Positions 16,973-25,575 of a DNA stretch of 50,353 bases are shown piece after piece. Each line of letters begins with the position of its first letter. Position 1 is the first letter of the stretch. A model generated the notes under the pieces. It saw nothing but the letters and a program-made list of their open reading frames with translations. It made no database searches and was not told the origin of the DNA. The stretch lies in NCBI GenBank assembly GCA_964419545.1, contig CAYQQU010000042.1:1-50353 (forward strand). The letters are read 5' to 3'. The position numbers were made by a program, and so were the translations under genes. Source of the stretch: CAYQQU01 sp964419545 (GTDB lineage: Bacteria; Bacteroidota; Bacteroidia; Chitinophagales; Saprospiraceae).

Positions 16973-18499
16973 CTAAACCTTTTCTTCCAGCATATTGAGG
17001 ATCTCTTCCACGTATTGGCGGTGGTTGGCGAGCCGGGGTACTTTGTGCTGACCGCCGAATTTTCCGCGGGCGCGCATCCAGCGGTGGAAAACACCGCGGG
17101 GCAGGGCGCGCAGGCGCAGCTGTTGCAGGGCGAGGTTTTTATGCCGCTTGGCTTCGTAGTCCGAGTTCACTTTTTGCAGGTTGAGGTCGAGCAATTCCTG
17201 GAACCGCTTCAGGTCGCGGGGCTGTTTTTCGAATTCCACCAGCCATTCGTGCCCGCCCCGGTCTGCTTCCTTGAAATAGACCGGCGCCACCGTATATTCC
17301 GCGACGATGGCGTCGAGGGTGCGGCAGGTTTCGGCAAGGGCTTTCTCCGTATTGTCCACCATCACCTCTTCTCCGAAAGCGTTGACGAATTGCTTGGTGC
17401 GGCCGGTTACCCGGATGCGGTAAGGGTATTTGGAGGTAAACTGCACCGTATCGCCCGGGAGATAGCGCCACAGCCCGCTATTGGTGCTGATCACCAGCGC
17501 GTAGTTTTTTCCCAGCTCCACCTCCGATAAAGGTACGGCGCGGGGAGCTTCGGCGTCCCACTCGGTCATGGGCAGAAATTCGTAGTAGATACCGTTGTCC
17601 AGCAACAGCAGCATATCGTTGCGGCTGAGGTCGTCCTGAATGGCGAAAAACCCTTCGCTGGCGTTGTAGATCTCCTGGTAGTGCACCTGCTCGGAAGGGA
17701 AGAACCCTTTGAATTGATTGACGTAAGGCATAAAGCTCACCCCGCCGTGGACGTACACCTGGAAGTCGGGCCATACCTCCAGCATATTTTGTTTACCGGT
17801 GATCTCCAGAATGCGGCGGAAGAGGACCACTGTCCAGGTCGGGACGCCGCCGATCATCACGATGCGGCGCTCGCGCGCGCTGTAGCGGGCCAGCCGCTCC
17901 AGTTTCTCTTCCCAGTCGGGCAGGGTCGCCGTTTTGATATCGGGAGCGAAAAAAGGGCGTCCCACCAGCGGCAGGTGGTGGATCATGATAGCGGACACAT
18001 CGCCGTACATCGTGCTGGGATGTTCGGGATAGCGGGTCAGGCTACCTCCCATGATCATACTTTTCAGCTCCATTACCCGGGCGTTGGATACGTTCTGGTA
18101 AAGCAGGGTGGTAGTATCCCAGCTGCCGCGGAGGTGGCACTCTTTGAGGTTCTGGGCCGTGACGGGAATAAACTTGCTCTTATCGCTGGTGGTGCCCGAG
18201 GATTTGGCGTACCAGCGCACGGCGCCGGTCCAGAGCACATCTTTTTCGCCGCGCATCATGCGCCGGATGAAGGGCTTGATGTCATCGTAGGTCTGTACCG
18301 GCACCCGGTCGGCGTAGGTTTGGGCGTTGCGGATGCTGCGATAGTCGTACTTCAGCCCCCATTCCGTTTGCCGGGCCGTGCTGAGGAGTTGCCGGAAGAG
18401 AGCTTCCTGTACAGGATGCGGATCATCCATATACCGGCGGATGCTGCGGTAGCGGCGCCGGTAGACGATGCGAAAAACCTCATTGATCCATTTCCTCAT
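16973..18499 (-). CDS. GH3-family acyl-adenylating amido synthetase
   Basis: The 508-aa protein belongs to the GH3 branch of the adenylate-forming (ANL) superfamily, named after plant enzymes that join amino acids to auxin or jasmonate. Support: the ATP loop YAKSSGTTSDKSKFIPVT (about 97-114), the YNASEGFFAIQ motif, the YLPGDTVQFTS strand, VTGRTKQFVNAFGEEVM near the domain hinge, and a C-terminal domain with HEWLVEFEK. By family chemistry it activates a carboxylate as an acyl-AMP and transfers it to an amine. Bacterial GH3 substrates are largely unknown. It follows uvrA on the same strand after 72 bp, so it may be co-transcribed, but no functional link is evident. Confidence 0.88.
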   Translation of the reverse strand: MRKWINEVFRIVYRRRYRSIRRYMDDPHPVQEALFRQLLSTARQTEWGLKYDYRSIRNAQTYADRVPVQTYDDIKPFIRRMMRGEKDVLWTGAVRWYAKSSGTTSDKSKFIPVTAQNLKECHLRGSWDTTTLLYQNVSNARVMELKSMIMGGSLTRYPEHPSTMYGDVSAIMIHHLPLVGRPFFAPDIKTATLPDWEEKLERLARYSARERRIVMIGGVPTWTVVLFRRILEITGKQNMLEVWPDFQVYVHGGVSFMPYVNQFKGFFPSEQVHYQEIYNASEGFFAIQDDLSRNDMLLLLDNGIYYEFLPMTEWDAEAPRAVPLSEVELGKNYALVISTNSGLWRYLPGDTVQFTSKYPYRIRVTGRTKQFVNAFGEEVMVDNTEKALAETCRTLDAIVAEYTVAPVYFKEADRGGHEWLVEFEKQPRDLKRFQELLDLNLQKVNSDYEAKRHKNLALQQLRLRALPRGVFHRWMRARGKFGGQHKVPRLANHRQYVEEILNMLEEKV

Positions 18500-18571
18500 A
18501 CGATCTGGCGGAATAGTTGGACGCTATTCAAAGATAAAAAACTTTTGCTTCCCGCCATCCCGCTGGTCCGC

Positions 18572-21442
18572 TCAGCTGTTCAGCTCGGAACGCAGGAACT
18601 GGCCGGTAAAGCTGGTCGGATGGTCGGCAACCGCTTCGGGCGTGCCGGCCACCACTACGGCGCCCCCGCGCCCGCCGCCTTCCGGTCCCATGTCGATGAT
18701 GTGGTCGGCCACTTTGATGACATCGAGGTTGTGCTCGATGACGATCACGGTATTTCCCTTATCGACGAGTCGATTCAGGACGTGGAGCAGGTGCCGGATA
18801 TCCTCGAAATGCAGGCCGGTCGTCGGTTCGTCGAGGATGTACAGGGTGTTGCCGGTATCGCGTTTGGAGAGCTCTTCGGCCAGCTTGACGCGCTGCGCTT
18901 CCCCGCCGGAGAGGGTGGTGGCTTGCTGTCCGAGGGTGATGTAGCCCAGTCCCACGTCTTCGAGTGTTTTCAGTTTGCGGTAAATATTGGGGATGTTCCG
19001 GAAAAACTCGACTGCTTCGCTGACGTTCATGTCTAGCACGTTGCTGATGGATTTGCCTTTGTAAAGCACTTCCAGCGTTTCGCGATTGTAGCGGCGGCCC
19101 AGGCAGTTTTCGCATTCGATGTGGACGTCGGGCAGGAAGTTCATCTCGATAACGCGCATGCCCGAACCCTGGCAGACCTCGCAGCGCCCGCCTTTGACGT
19201 TGAAGCTGAAACGACCGGGTTTGTAGCCGCGTATCTTCGACTCGGGCAGTTCTGCGAAAATCTTGCGAATGTCGGTAAAAACGCCGGTATAGGTCGCAGG
19301 ATTGGAGCGCGGCGTACGTCCGATAGGGCTTTGATCGATCTCGATCACTTTGTCGACGTGCTCCAATCCTTTGATCTTTTTGTACGGCATCGGGTTTTTG
19401 ATGCTCTTGTAAAAATGTTGCCGCAGGATGGGATAGAGCGTTTCGTTGATCAATGTCGATTTGCCGCTTCCGGAGACGCCGGTGACGCAGACGAAGGCGC
19501 CGAGCGGGATCTTGATGTCTACCTTTTTGAGGTTATTGCCGCTGGCGCCTTTGAGCTCCAGGTGCTTTCCGTTGCCTTTGCGCCGTTCGGCCGGCACTTC
19601 GATCAGGCGCTTGTGGTTGAGGTAGTCGGCGGTGAGGGTTGATTTTTGCCGAAAATCGGCCGGCGTTCCTTCCGCCACCAGTTCTCCGCCGTGTTTTCCG
19701 GCGCCGGGGCCGAGGTCGATGAGGTAGTCGGACGCCAGCATGATGTCCTTGTCGTGTTCTACCACCAGCACCGTATTTCCGATCTCGGTGAGCTCGCGCA
19801 GGGCTTCGATCAGGCGTTGGTTATCGCGCTGATGCAGGCCGATGCTGGGCTCGTCGAGGATGTAGGTGATGCCGGTGAGCTGGGAGCCGATCTGGGTGGC
19901 GAGCCGGATGCGCTGCGATTCCCCGCCGGAGAGCGTGCGGGCCGGCCGGTTGAGGCTCAGGTAATCCAGCCCGACGTGCAGCAGGAAGCCGATGCGCAGC
20001 CGGATTTCCTTGAGGATGTCGTGCGCGATGAGCAGCTGGCGTTCGCTGAGATGGGGTTCCACCTCCTCCATCCAGTGCTGCAGTTCCGCGAGATCCATCT
20101 CCGCCAGTTCGCCGATGTGTTTTTCGTTCAGTTTGAAGTGGAGCGACTCGCGTTTCAGGCGATATCCCTGGCAATCCGGGCAGGTATCGATGGTCATAAA
20201 ATCTTCCGCCCAACGCCGTACCCGCTCCGAGCTGGTATCCTCGTACCAGCGTTCGATCATGCTGATCAGCCCGTCGTAGGCCAGGTTGTAGGTATAGTCG
20301 CTGCTGTCGATATGGAGCGTGGCGGCTACTTTACCCTGGGCGCCGTAGAGGATGACGTTGAGGGCTTCTTTGGGGATCTCCCCGACCGGCGTCGAGAAGT
20401 TGAACTTGTATTTTTTGGCGAGGGCGCGCAGTTGCTTGAAGGTCATATTTTGCCGCACCTCGCCCAGCGGAGCGATGCCCACCTCGTTGATGCTTTTTTT
20501 CGGGTCGGGGATGACTTTGTCGAGGTCTACCCGGTTGATGCGCCCCAGGCCGTTGCAGTTGGGGCAGGCGCCATAGGGGGAATTGAAGGAGAACGAGTTG
20601 GGCGAAGGTTCTTCGTAGGAGATGCCCGATTCGGGGTCCATCAGGTGTTTGCTGTAATTGCGCACCTCCTCCGAATCGTTGTCCATGATCATGATCAGGC
20701 CGTTGCCCATCTTGAGGGCGGTTTGCAGGGAACTGCCCAGCCGCTCGTAGCGGTCTTCCGTCACTTTGATGCGGTCGACCACCACTTCGATATCGTGTAC
20801 TTTGTACCGGTCGACCTGCATGCCCTGCTCCAGGTCGAGGATGGCGCCGTCGACGCGCACTTTGGTATAGCCTTGTTTGCGGATCTGTTCAAACAGTTCC
20901 CGGTAATGGCCTTTGCGCCCCCGCACCAGGGGCGCCAGCAGCAGGATCTTTTTGCCGGCGAAGGTCTCCTCGATGCGGGCCTTCATCTGTTCTTCGGAAT
21001 AGCGGACCATCGGCTTGCCGGTAACGTAGGAATAGGCCTGGCCGGTGCGGGCAAAGAGCAGGCGCATGAAATCGTACACCTCGGTGATGGTGCCGACCGT
21101 AGACCGCGGGTTGCGCCCCGTCGTTTTCTGCTCGATGGAAATTACCGGACTTAGCCCGGTGATGCGTTCCACCTCGGGCCGCTCCATCTCGCCGATAAAT
21201 TGCCGGGCGTAAGCAGAAAAGGTTTCCATGTATCGCCGCTGCCCCTCGGCATAGATCGTATCAAAGGTGAGCGACGATTTCCCCGAACCGCTGATGCCGG
21301 TGATCACCACCAGCCGGTTGCGCGGTATCTTCAGATCGATACCCTTGAGATTGTGCTCCCGCGCCCCGATGATCTCGATGACCTCTTTTTCTTCGATGTG
21401 ATCGTAGCCGGTGATGGCGCCGCTGGTCTTGACTTCATCCAT
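18572..21442 (-). CDS. uvrA: Excinuclease ABC subunit A
   Basis: The 956-aa damage-recognition ATPase of nucleotide excision repair has two ABC modules. Walker A motifs are GISGSGKSSL and GVSGSGKSTL. Signatures are LSGGESQRIRLA and LSGGEAQRVKLA, and Walker B motifs are YILDEPSIGLHQRD and YILDEPTTGLHFED. The second zinc finger (CEVC...CENC) is intact. The first zinc module keeps only its second pair (ACPNCNGLG). The place where E. coli has the first Cys pair instead reads LMDPESGISYEE, so this zinc site looks incomplete. I cannot tell from here whether this is lineage-typical. A MITE sits upstream of its probable promoter. Confidence 0.97.
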   Translation of the reverse strand: MDEVKTSGAITGYDHIEEKEVIEIIGAREHNLKGIDLKIPRNRLVVITGISGSGKSSLTFDTIYAEGQRRYMETFSAYARQFIGEMERPEVERITGLSPVISIEQKTTGRNPRSTVGTITEVYDFMRLLFARTGQAYSYVTGKPMVRYSEEQMKARIEETFAGKKILLLAPLVRGRKGHYRELFEQIRKQGYTKVRVDGAILDLEQGMQVDRYKVHDIEVVVDRIKVTEDRYERLGSSLQTALKMGNGLIMIMDNDSEEVRNYSKHLMDPESGISYEEPSPNSFSFNSPYGACPNCNGLGRINRVDLDKVIPDPKKSINEVGIAPLGEVRQNMTFKQLRALAKKYKFNFSTPVGEIPKEALNVILYGAQGKVAATLHIDSSDYTYNLAYDGLISMIERWYEDTSSERVRRWAEDFMTIDTCPDCQGYRLKRESLHFKLNEKHIGELAEMDLAELQHWMEEVEPHLSERQLLIAHDILKEIRLRIGFLLHVGLDYLSLNRPARTLSGGESQRIRLATQIGSQLTGITYILDEPSIGLHQRDNQRLIEALRELTEIGNTVLVVEHDKDIMLASDYLIDLGPGAGKHGGELVAEGTPADFRQKSTLTADYLNHKRLIEVPAERRKGNGKHLELKGASGNNLKKVDIKIPLGAFVCVTGVSGSGKSTLINETLYPILRQHFYKSIKNPMPYKKIKGLEHVDKVIEIDQSPIGRTPRSNPATYTGVFTDIRKIFAELPESKIRGYKPGRFSFNVKGGRCEVCQGSGMRVIEMNFLPDVHIECENCLGRRYNRETLEVLYKGKSISNVLDMNVSEAVEFFRNIPNIYRKLKTLEDVGLGYITLGQQATTLSGGEAQRVKLAEELSKRDTGNTLYILDEPTTGLHFEDIRHLLHVLNRLVDKGNTVIVIEHNLDVIKVADHIIDMGPEGGGRGGAVVVAGTPEAVADHPTSFTGQFLRSELNS

Positions 21443-21480
21443 GTTGATCGAAATCCGGAATTATTCGACTGTAAAAACAA

Positions 21481-21528
21481 CAAAGATAACCCGCCAACCG
21501 GGGGCAATGTTGCGAAAAGGCAAAGATA
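21481..21528 (-). promoter_or_regulatory. Two predicted -7 boxes upstream of uvrA
   Basis: CAAAGATA occurs at 21481-21488 and again at 21521-21528, reading TATCTTTG on the minus strand both times, a perfect TAnnTTTG. The proximal one has a TTG 16 bp upstream (21505-21507). The distal one lacks an evident -33. One or both probably start uvrA transcription, 39-79 bases before its ATG. Confidence 0.45.
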
Positions 21529-21582
21529 GCGGTTCTGGTGGGTATTTGGCGCAGGGAAAAAATGTTCTCCTTTTGGTTTTAT

Positions 21583-21700
21583 TTACTTTTGTAACTGTTT
21601 AGCCCCTCCCCTATAAGAGGGCATTTTCGCCCTTTCCGGCCGGGGAAAAACCAGGCATTTTCGACTGGTTAAAATGGGGGCTAAACAGTTACTTACTTTT
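21583..21700. repeat. 8-bp target-site duplication flanking the MITE
   Basis: TTACTTTT is present at 21583-21590 and again at 21693-21700, directly abutting the inverted-repeat ends. Both copies are identical, which argues for a fairly recent insertion. Confidence 0.85.
21591..21692. mobile_element. 102-bp MITE with IS66-type ends
   Basis: The element is bounded by perfect 16-bp terminal inverted repeats: GTAACTGTTTAGCCCC at 21591-21606 and its reverse complement at 21677-21692. It is flanked on both sides by an identical 8-bp direct repeat, TTACTTTT (21583-21590 and 21693-21700), a target-site duplication. Ends starting GTAA and 8-bp duplications are the hallmark of the IS66 family. The 70-bp interior has no open frame. 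It folds into two small hairpins (21616-21635 and 21649-21670) whose loops share the word GCATTTTCG. It is non-autonomous and would need a transposase supplied in trans. It lies between the T9SS-gene terminator and uvrA. Confidence 0.85.
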
Positions 21701-21709
21701 TAATCACCC

Positions 21710-21745
21710 AAAAAAGCCGCGACCCTTACGAAGAAGGATCGCGGC
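21710..21745 (-). terminator. Intrinsic terminator of the T9SS protein gene
   Basis: On the minus strand a stem of GCCGCGA/TCGCGGC (7 bp), one mismatch and CCTT/AAGG (4 bp) with a 6-base loop is followed by six Ts. It lies about 65 bp after the stop of the large secreted protein and is a clear Rho-independent terminator. Confidence 0.8.
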
Positions 21746-21809
21746 CCGGATTATCTTAGAGTACGTTCACAGGTGGCGCTAGGAAGATCGACCTCACCTG
21801 TCAGCTCGG

Positions 21810-24800
21810 TCACCGCAGGATCAGTTTGCCTTGTCCCAGGCCCATCCCCCGGCTTTCCAGGCGGAAGAAATAGAATCCGGCCGGTAAGCCGTTGCGGTGG
21901 AAGGTGAAGGTATCGCCGCGAAAAGTATCACTTCGCAACACCCGCCCGGTTTCGTCGAAGAGCGTAAACTGCACTTCGTCTCCGTTCCAGCCCTCCAGGC
22001 GGAGATAGGCGACGTGGTCGGCGGGATTGGGGGCCGCGTGCAGTTGAATACTTTCCAGGCTGACCGTCTCGACTTCGGTTACCACAAATTCTTCTCCGAT
22101 GGTATGAGAGACCGTATTGGTGATGATGGGCTCGTTGAAGTCGAAGAAGATCGCCGCCGAATTGTTGATCTGGGCGCCCCCCGGCAGGTCGGGCTGCTGG
22201 CTGATTCGGAATTTCACGAAACCCTGGGATCCCTCCAGGTTGGTGCTGCTGTCGGGCAGCAGGATATTTTCAAAGGAAAAGATCAGGACATTGCGCTTTT
22301 CCAGCGTCCATTCGTAGTGGTGGCTGGAAGCGCCGGGTACGACGCTGGCCACGTCCAGTTCGGAGGCTAAAGTATCGCGGATGACCACGTTGAAGGCCGT
22401 GTCCGTCCCGGTATTCTGGAAGCGGATGTAGTATTCGAGGTCTGTGTTGGCTTCAATGAAGCGCTCGTCGGCGTAACCGACCGGATAAGCCTGCTTGTCA
22501 TTGGGATCAAAAGCGCCGATGTTCTGCTGGCAGTCGATATCGAAAAAACTGTTGGCGTCATTCAGGGGGAACTGCGTGACGAACCCGGTGCTGAAGCTGC
22601 TTTGCCCGTTGGTCCCGCAGCCTTCCAGAGCAAAGGACGGCATGGATTGCCCGGGGTGAAAAGGCACCTGGTCGACTTCCACCCGGTAGGTCGACCCGTT
22701 TGCCGGATATTCCAGGTCGTAACCTTCACCGCTGTTGAGCTGGATGCCGCCGTCGCCGTTCATCAGCATAACGCCGTCTTCGATGACGATATAAGGAGCC
22801 GGCTGTTGCATATCGCCGGTTCCGGTATTTTCGATGGAGAACCGCGCCAGTCCGGCGACTTCGTCGCACTCGCCGCTGATGGCCAGAGAAGCGCCCGACC
22901 AGTTCGGATTGCTGGGCAGGCAATCGTCCTGCGGGAAAATATTCGCCTCCACGCAGTGGGTCTGCCCCAGCACCGCGTCACAGTTGATGTTGACGGTAAA
23001 ATAAAAAGTACCGCATTCCCCGACCGGCAAGTCGCCCAGCTGAAAGGTCAGCTGATTCCCGTCGACCTCCACCGGGAGCACCGAAGCGACGAAGGTCATG
23101 AAGGGATCCAGATCAATGGTTACAAAGGCGTCTTCCGCCGCAGCCGTGCCGTCGTTGCAGTAGTCGACGAAGTAGTCATTGTCAAAACAACGGCGCAGGA
23201 AAGGCGTACCGATATCCACGGTGAGGTACGGGCAATCTTCGACGACATCCATCGGGATGTTTATCGTGGCGGAAGTCTCCGGATCGGGCAGGTTTATCGT
23301 ATAGGCGGCCTGGCACCCCATCCATAGCGGGTTGGGCGGCACTACGCTGACGATAACTTCTCCCGGAAAGACGCCGAATTCGTAATAGCCGTCGGCATCG
23401 GTGGTCGTGAAGAACGTTTCTCCGCCGGTTTGTACCTGCACGATCCAATCGGCCAGGGCCATTTCCGTACCGGCGTAGGTACAATCGCCATCATCCAGGA
23501 ATACGGTCCCATCGAGCTGCGCACAGCCTTCCGGATCGATATCGATGAATACCGAATCGGTTAAAACGCAATCCGAGAAGTTGTCGCTGATAATCAGAAA
23601 GTGCCAGCCGGCCTGTTCGGTGGTCAGCGGATTTTCGGCAGACGTGCTGCCATCGGGCAGCTCCCATTCCGCAGAAAAGTTTTGTTGCGTCGGCGGAACG
23701 AAGTGGATGAGCTCGGCCTCGCTGCAGCTCACGATCTCGTAATTGAGACCAATATTCACTGAATCCAGCAACGTGTTGACAAAAACGAAGTCATCTACCA
23801 GGCATTCCCCATTACTCACCGAAAGCGAGTAAAAGCCGGGGGTGCTGACCTCAACAAAAAGTTCATCGGCATTGAACCCGAGAGGGCCGGTCCATTCGTA
23901 AGTAATATCCGGCCCGGTGGTGGTATTGCTGCTGCCCAGGGTTACCGTGGGGTTTACACAATCGATCGTCTGGTTGGGGCCCGCATCAGCGACCAGATCA
24001 AGCGTCACCTCGGCAGTAGCCATAGCAAAACAACCTTCCTGATCTGTAACCACGACGGTATACAGTCCGGGTTCATCGACGATGATATCCTGTGTGGTTT
24101 CGCCGACCCACCAGTCATATTCGTAAGGGGGTGTTCCTCCGGTAACGTTGACGGTAAGCAGCGTATTCGAACTACCGTCGCAAGGCAGGACCAGGTTGCC
24201 TTCGATGGTGACCGCCAATGGGTCGGCCGTATTTTCATCGACAGTAAAACAATCTTCCGAAGCGCAGCCGCTGGGTGCGGTGACGGTAACACAATATTCG
24301 CCGGGCTCTTGTATGGTCAGGAAGTTGGAAGTAGCCCCCGTACTCCACTCGTAGGTATACCCGGGCCCCGTATCGCCTTCCGCCACCAGGGCCATGGTGT
24401 CCTGGCAACTTAGAGAACCGGCAGTACCGATCGTCAGAAAGGGCGGGTCGGTATTGTCCACTACCGGGAAGACGACCTCGTTGGTACAGTCGTTCCCATC
24501 TGTCATCGACAAGGTGTAATCACCCGGAACGTTTACCGTTACCGGCGCATCGGTGCTGATCACCGCGCCGGTGGGGTCGAGCCACTGGTAAGTAAGCGGC
24601 CCCACACCGGTCACTGCACAATCCAGGTCTACCGTGGTATCGTTGCAATCCAACTGGCCTACATTGCAAGTGTCCGGCAATGGGTTGGAAACGAAGATGG
24701 GCGTTCCCGGAGCCACCGACAAACAAGGGTCCTGGAGGTTGATGCCTCCCCAAACCCCGGCGCTATTGCCCGCCACTGCCGAGACGTAAAGCTGGGTGTT

Positions 24801-25382
24801 GGCGCCGAACTGACTGATTTGCCCGGTGCTGAGGTCGTACACCTGGTTGGAGGTGCTGTCGAATATACTCCCCAGCGTACCGTCCGGCGAATCGTGAAAA
24901 ACGTAAACCAGCGCATCGTCGCCGTCCAGGGTGGCGTCGCCGTTGTGCGGAATGGTAATGGTTTCGTCGCCGCACACACTGATCGGCTCGGGATCCATGG
25001 TGCCGGCGTCGGTAGTGCAGACGAAGCTGCAGGGCGCCGGCGGGGTGACGGTTATCTGCACGATACAATTGGGGTCTGCGCCATCGGTGACAGTGATCGT
25101 CAGCGGCCCGTCGGCAATGGCAAAAGGCCCGAAAGCGACCGGGGCGCCATAATCGCCGGTAGTGCCGTCGGGGTCGTCGGCAACCCAGGAGTCGGAGCCC
25201 TGGCTCAGGGAATCGGCAAATACCGTCAGATCGAAAGTGTAAGTGTCATCTCCCGATTCCGCATCCGTACCATTGTCGTCACATACGGTATTGGAAACGA
25301 AGGGATTCAGGAGGCACTGCGCCTGCAGTGAAATCAGCGGCGCGAAGAGCGCGGCTACGAGAAAGAGCAGTTGTCTATTCAT
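21810..25382 (-). CDS. Large secreted protein with T9SS type A sorting domain
   Basis: The 1190-aa protein starts with a signal peptide (MNRQLLFLVAALFAPLISLQAQ). Several Ig/PKD-like modules follow (about 230-620), with recurrent WSTGATS, PGEYCVTV and PGLYTVVV strands and paired cysteines. Next come a SdrD-like/carboxypeptidase-regulatory-like module (GTVFLDDGDCTY...DADGYYEFGVFPGE) and a domain with GAFDPNDKQAYPVGY...LEYYIRFQNTGTDTAFNVVIRDTL, a DUF7619-type conserved repeat. The last 80 residues (APNPADHVAYLRLEG...GLPAGFYFFRLES) are the T9SS type A signal. It should be exported through the type IX system and attached to, or released from, the cell surface. The exact role (adhesin-like) is inference. 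ATG 25382 is preferred over 25400. Confidence 0.88.
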   Translation of the reverse strand: MNRQLLFLVAALFAPLISLQAQCLLNPFVSNTVCDDNGTDAESGDDTYTFDLTVFADSLSQGSDSWVADDPDGTTGDYGAPVAFGPFAIADGPLTITVTDGADPNCIVQITVTPPAPCSFVCTTDAGTMDPEPISVCGDETITIPHNGDATLDGDDALVYVFHDSPDGTLGSIFDSTSNQVYDLSTGQISQFGANTQLYVSAVAGNSAGVWGGINLQDPCLSVAPGTPIFVSNPLPDTCNVGQLDCNDTTVDLDCAVTGVGPLTYQWLDPTGAVISTDAPVTVNVPGDYTLSMTDGNDCTNEVVFPVVDNTDPPFLTIGTAGSLSCQDTMALVAEGDTGPGYTYEWSTGATSNFLTIQEPGEYCVTVTAPSGCASEDCFTVDENTADPLAVTIEGNLVLPCDGSSNTLLTVNVTGGTPPYEYDWWVGETTQDIIVDEPGLYTVVVTDQEGCFAMATAEVTLDLVADAGPNQTIDCVNPTVTLGSSNTTTGPDITYEWTGPLGFNADELFVEVSTPGFYSLSVSNGECLVDDFVFVNTLLDSVNIGLNYEIVSCSEAELIHFVPPTQQNFSAEWELPDGSTSAENPLTTEQAGWHFLIISDNFSDCVLTDSVFIDIDPEGCAQLDGTVFLDDGDCTYAGTEMALADWIVQVQTGGETFFTTTDADGYYEFGVFPGEVIVSVVPPNPLWMGCQAAYTINLPDPETSATINIPMDVVEDCPYLTVDIGTPFLRRCFDNDYFVDYCNDGTAAAEDAFVTIDLDPFMTFVASVLPVEVDGNQLTFQLGDLPVGECGTFYFTVNINCDAVLGQTHCVEANIFPQDDCLPSNPNWSGASLAISGECDEVAGLARFSIENTGTGDMQQPAPYIVIEDGVMLMNGDGGIQLNSGEGYDLEYPANGSTYRVEVDQVPFHPGQSMPSFALEGCGTNGQSSFSTGFVTQFPLNDANSFFDIDCQQNIGAFDPNDKQAYPVGYADERFIEANTDLEYYIRFQNTGTDTAFNVVIRDTLASELDVASVVPGASSHHYEWTLEKRNVLIFSFENILLPDSSTNLEGSQGFVKFRISQQPDLPGGAQINNSAAIFFDFNEPIITNTVSHTIGEEFVVTEVETVSLESIQLHAAPNPADHVAYLRLEGWNGDEVQFTLFDETGRVLRSDTFRGDTFTFHRNGLPAGFYFFRLESRGMGLGQGKLILR

Positions 25383-25575
25383 TGTATACATGGGTTTCAC
25401 TTTTTTTTACGATACAAAAATTCCCTGTTCGCGCTGCTTTTTCAATCAAATTTTTCTTAGTTTGTAGACCCGCTCTTTTTCAAAAAAGGTATAAAAAACC
25501 TATAAACCAACTAATTGAAACCAAAGATGGCTGCCAGAAGACCATAAATGTAGAAAACATTTAAAAAGCCTTAAT

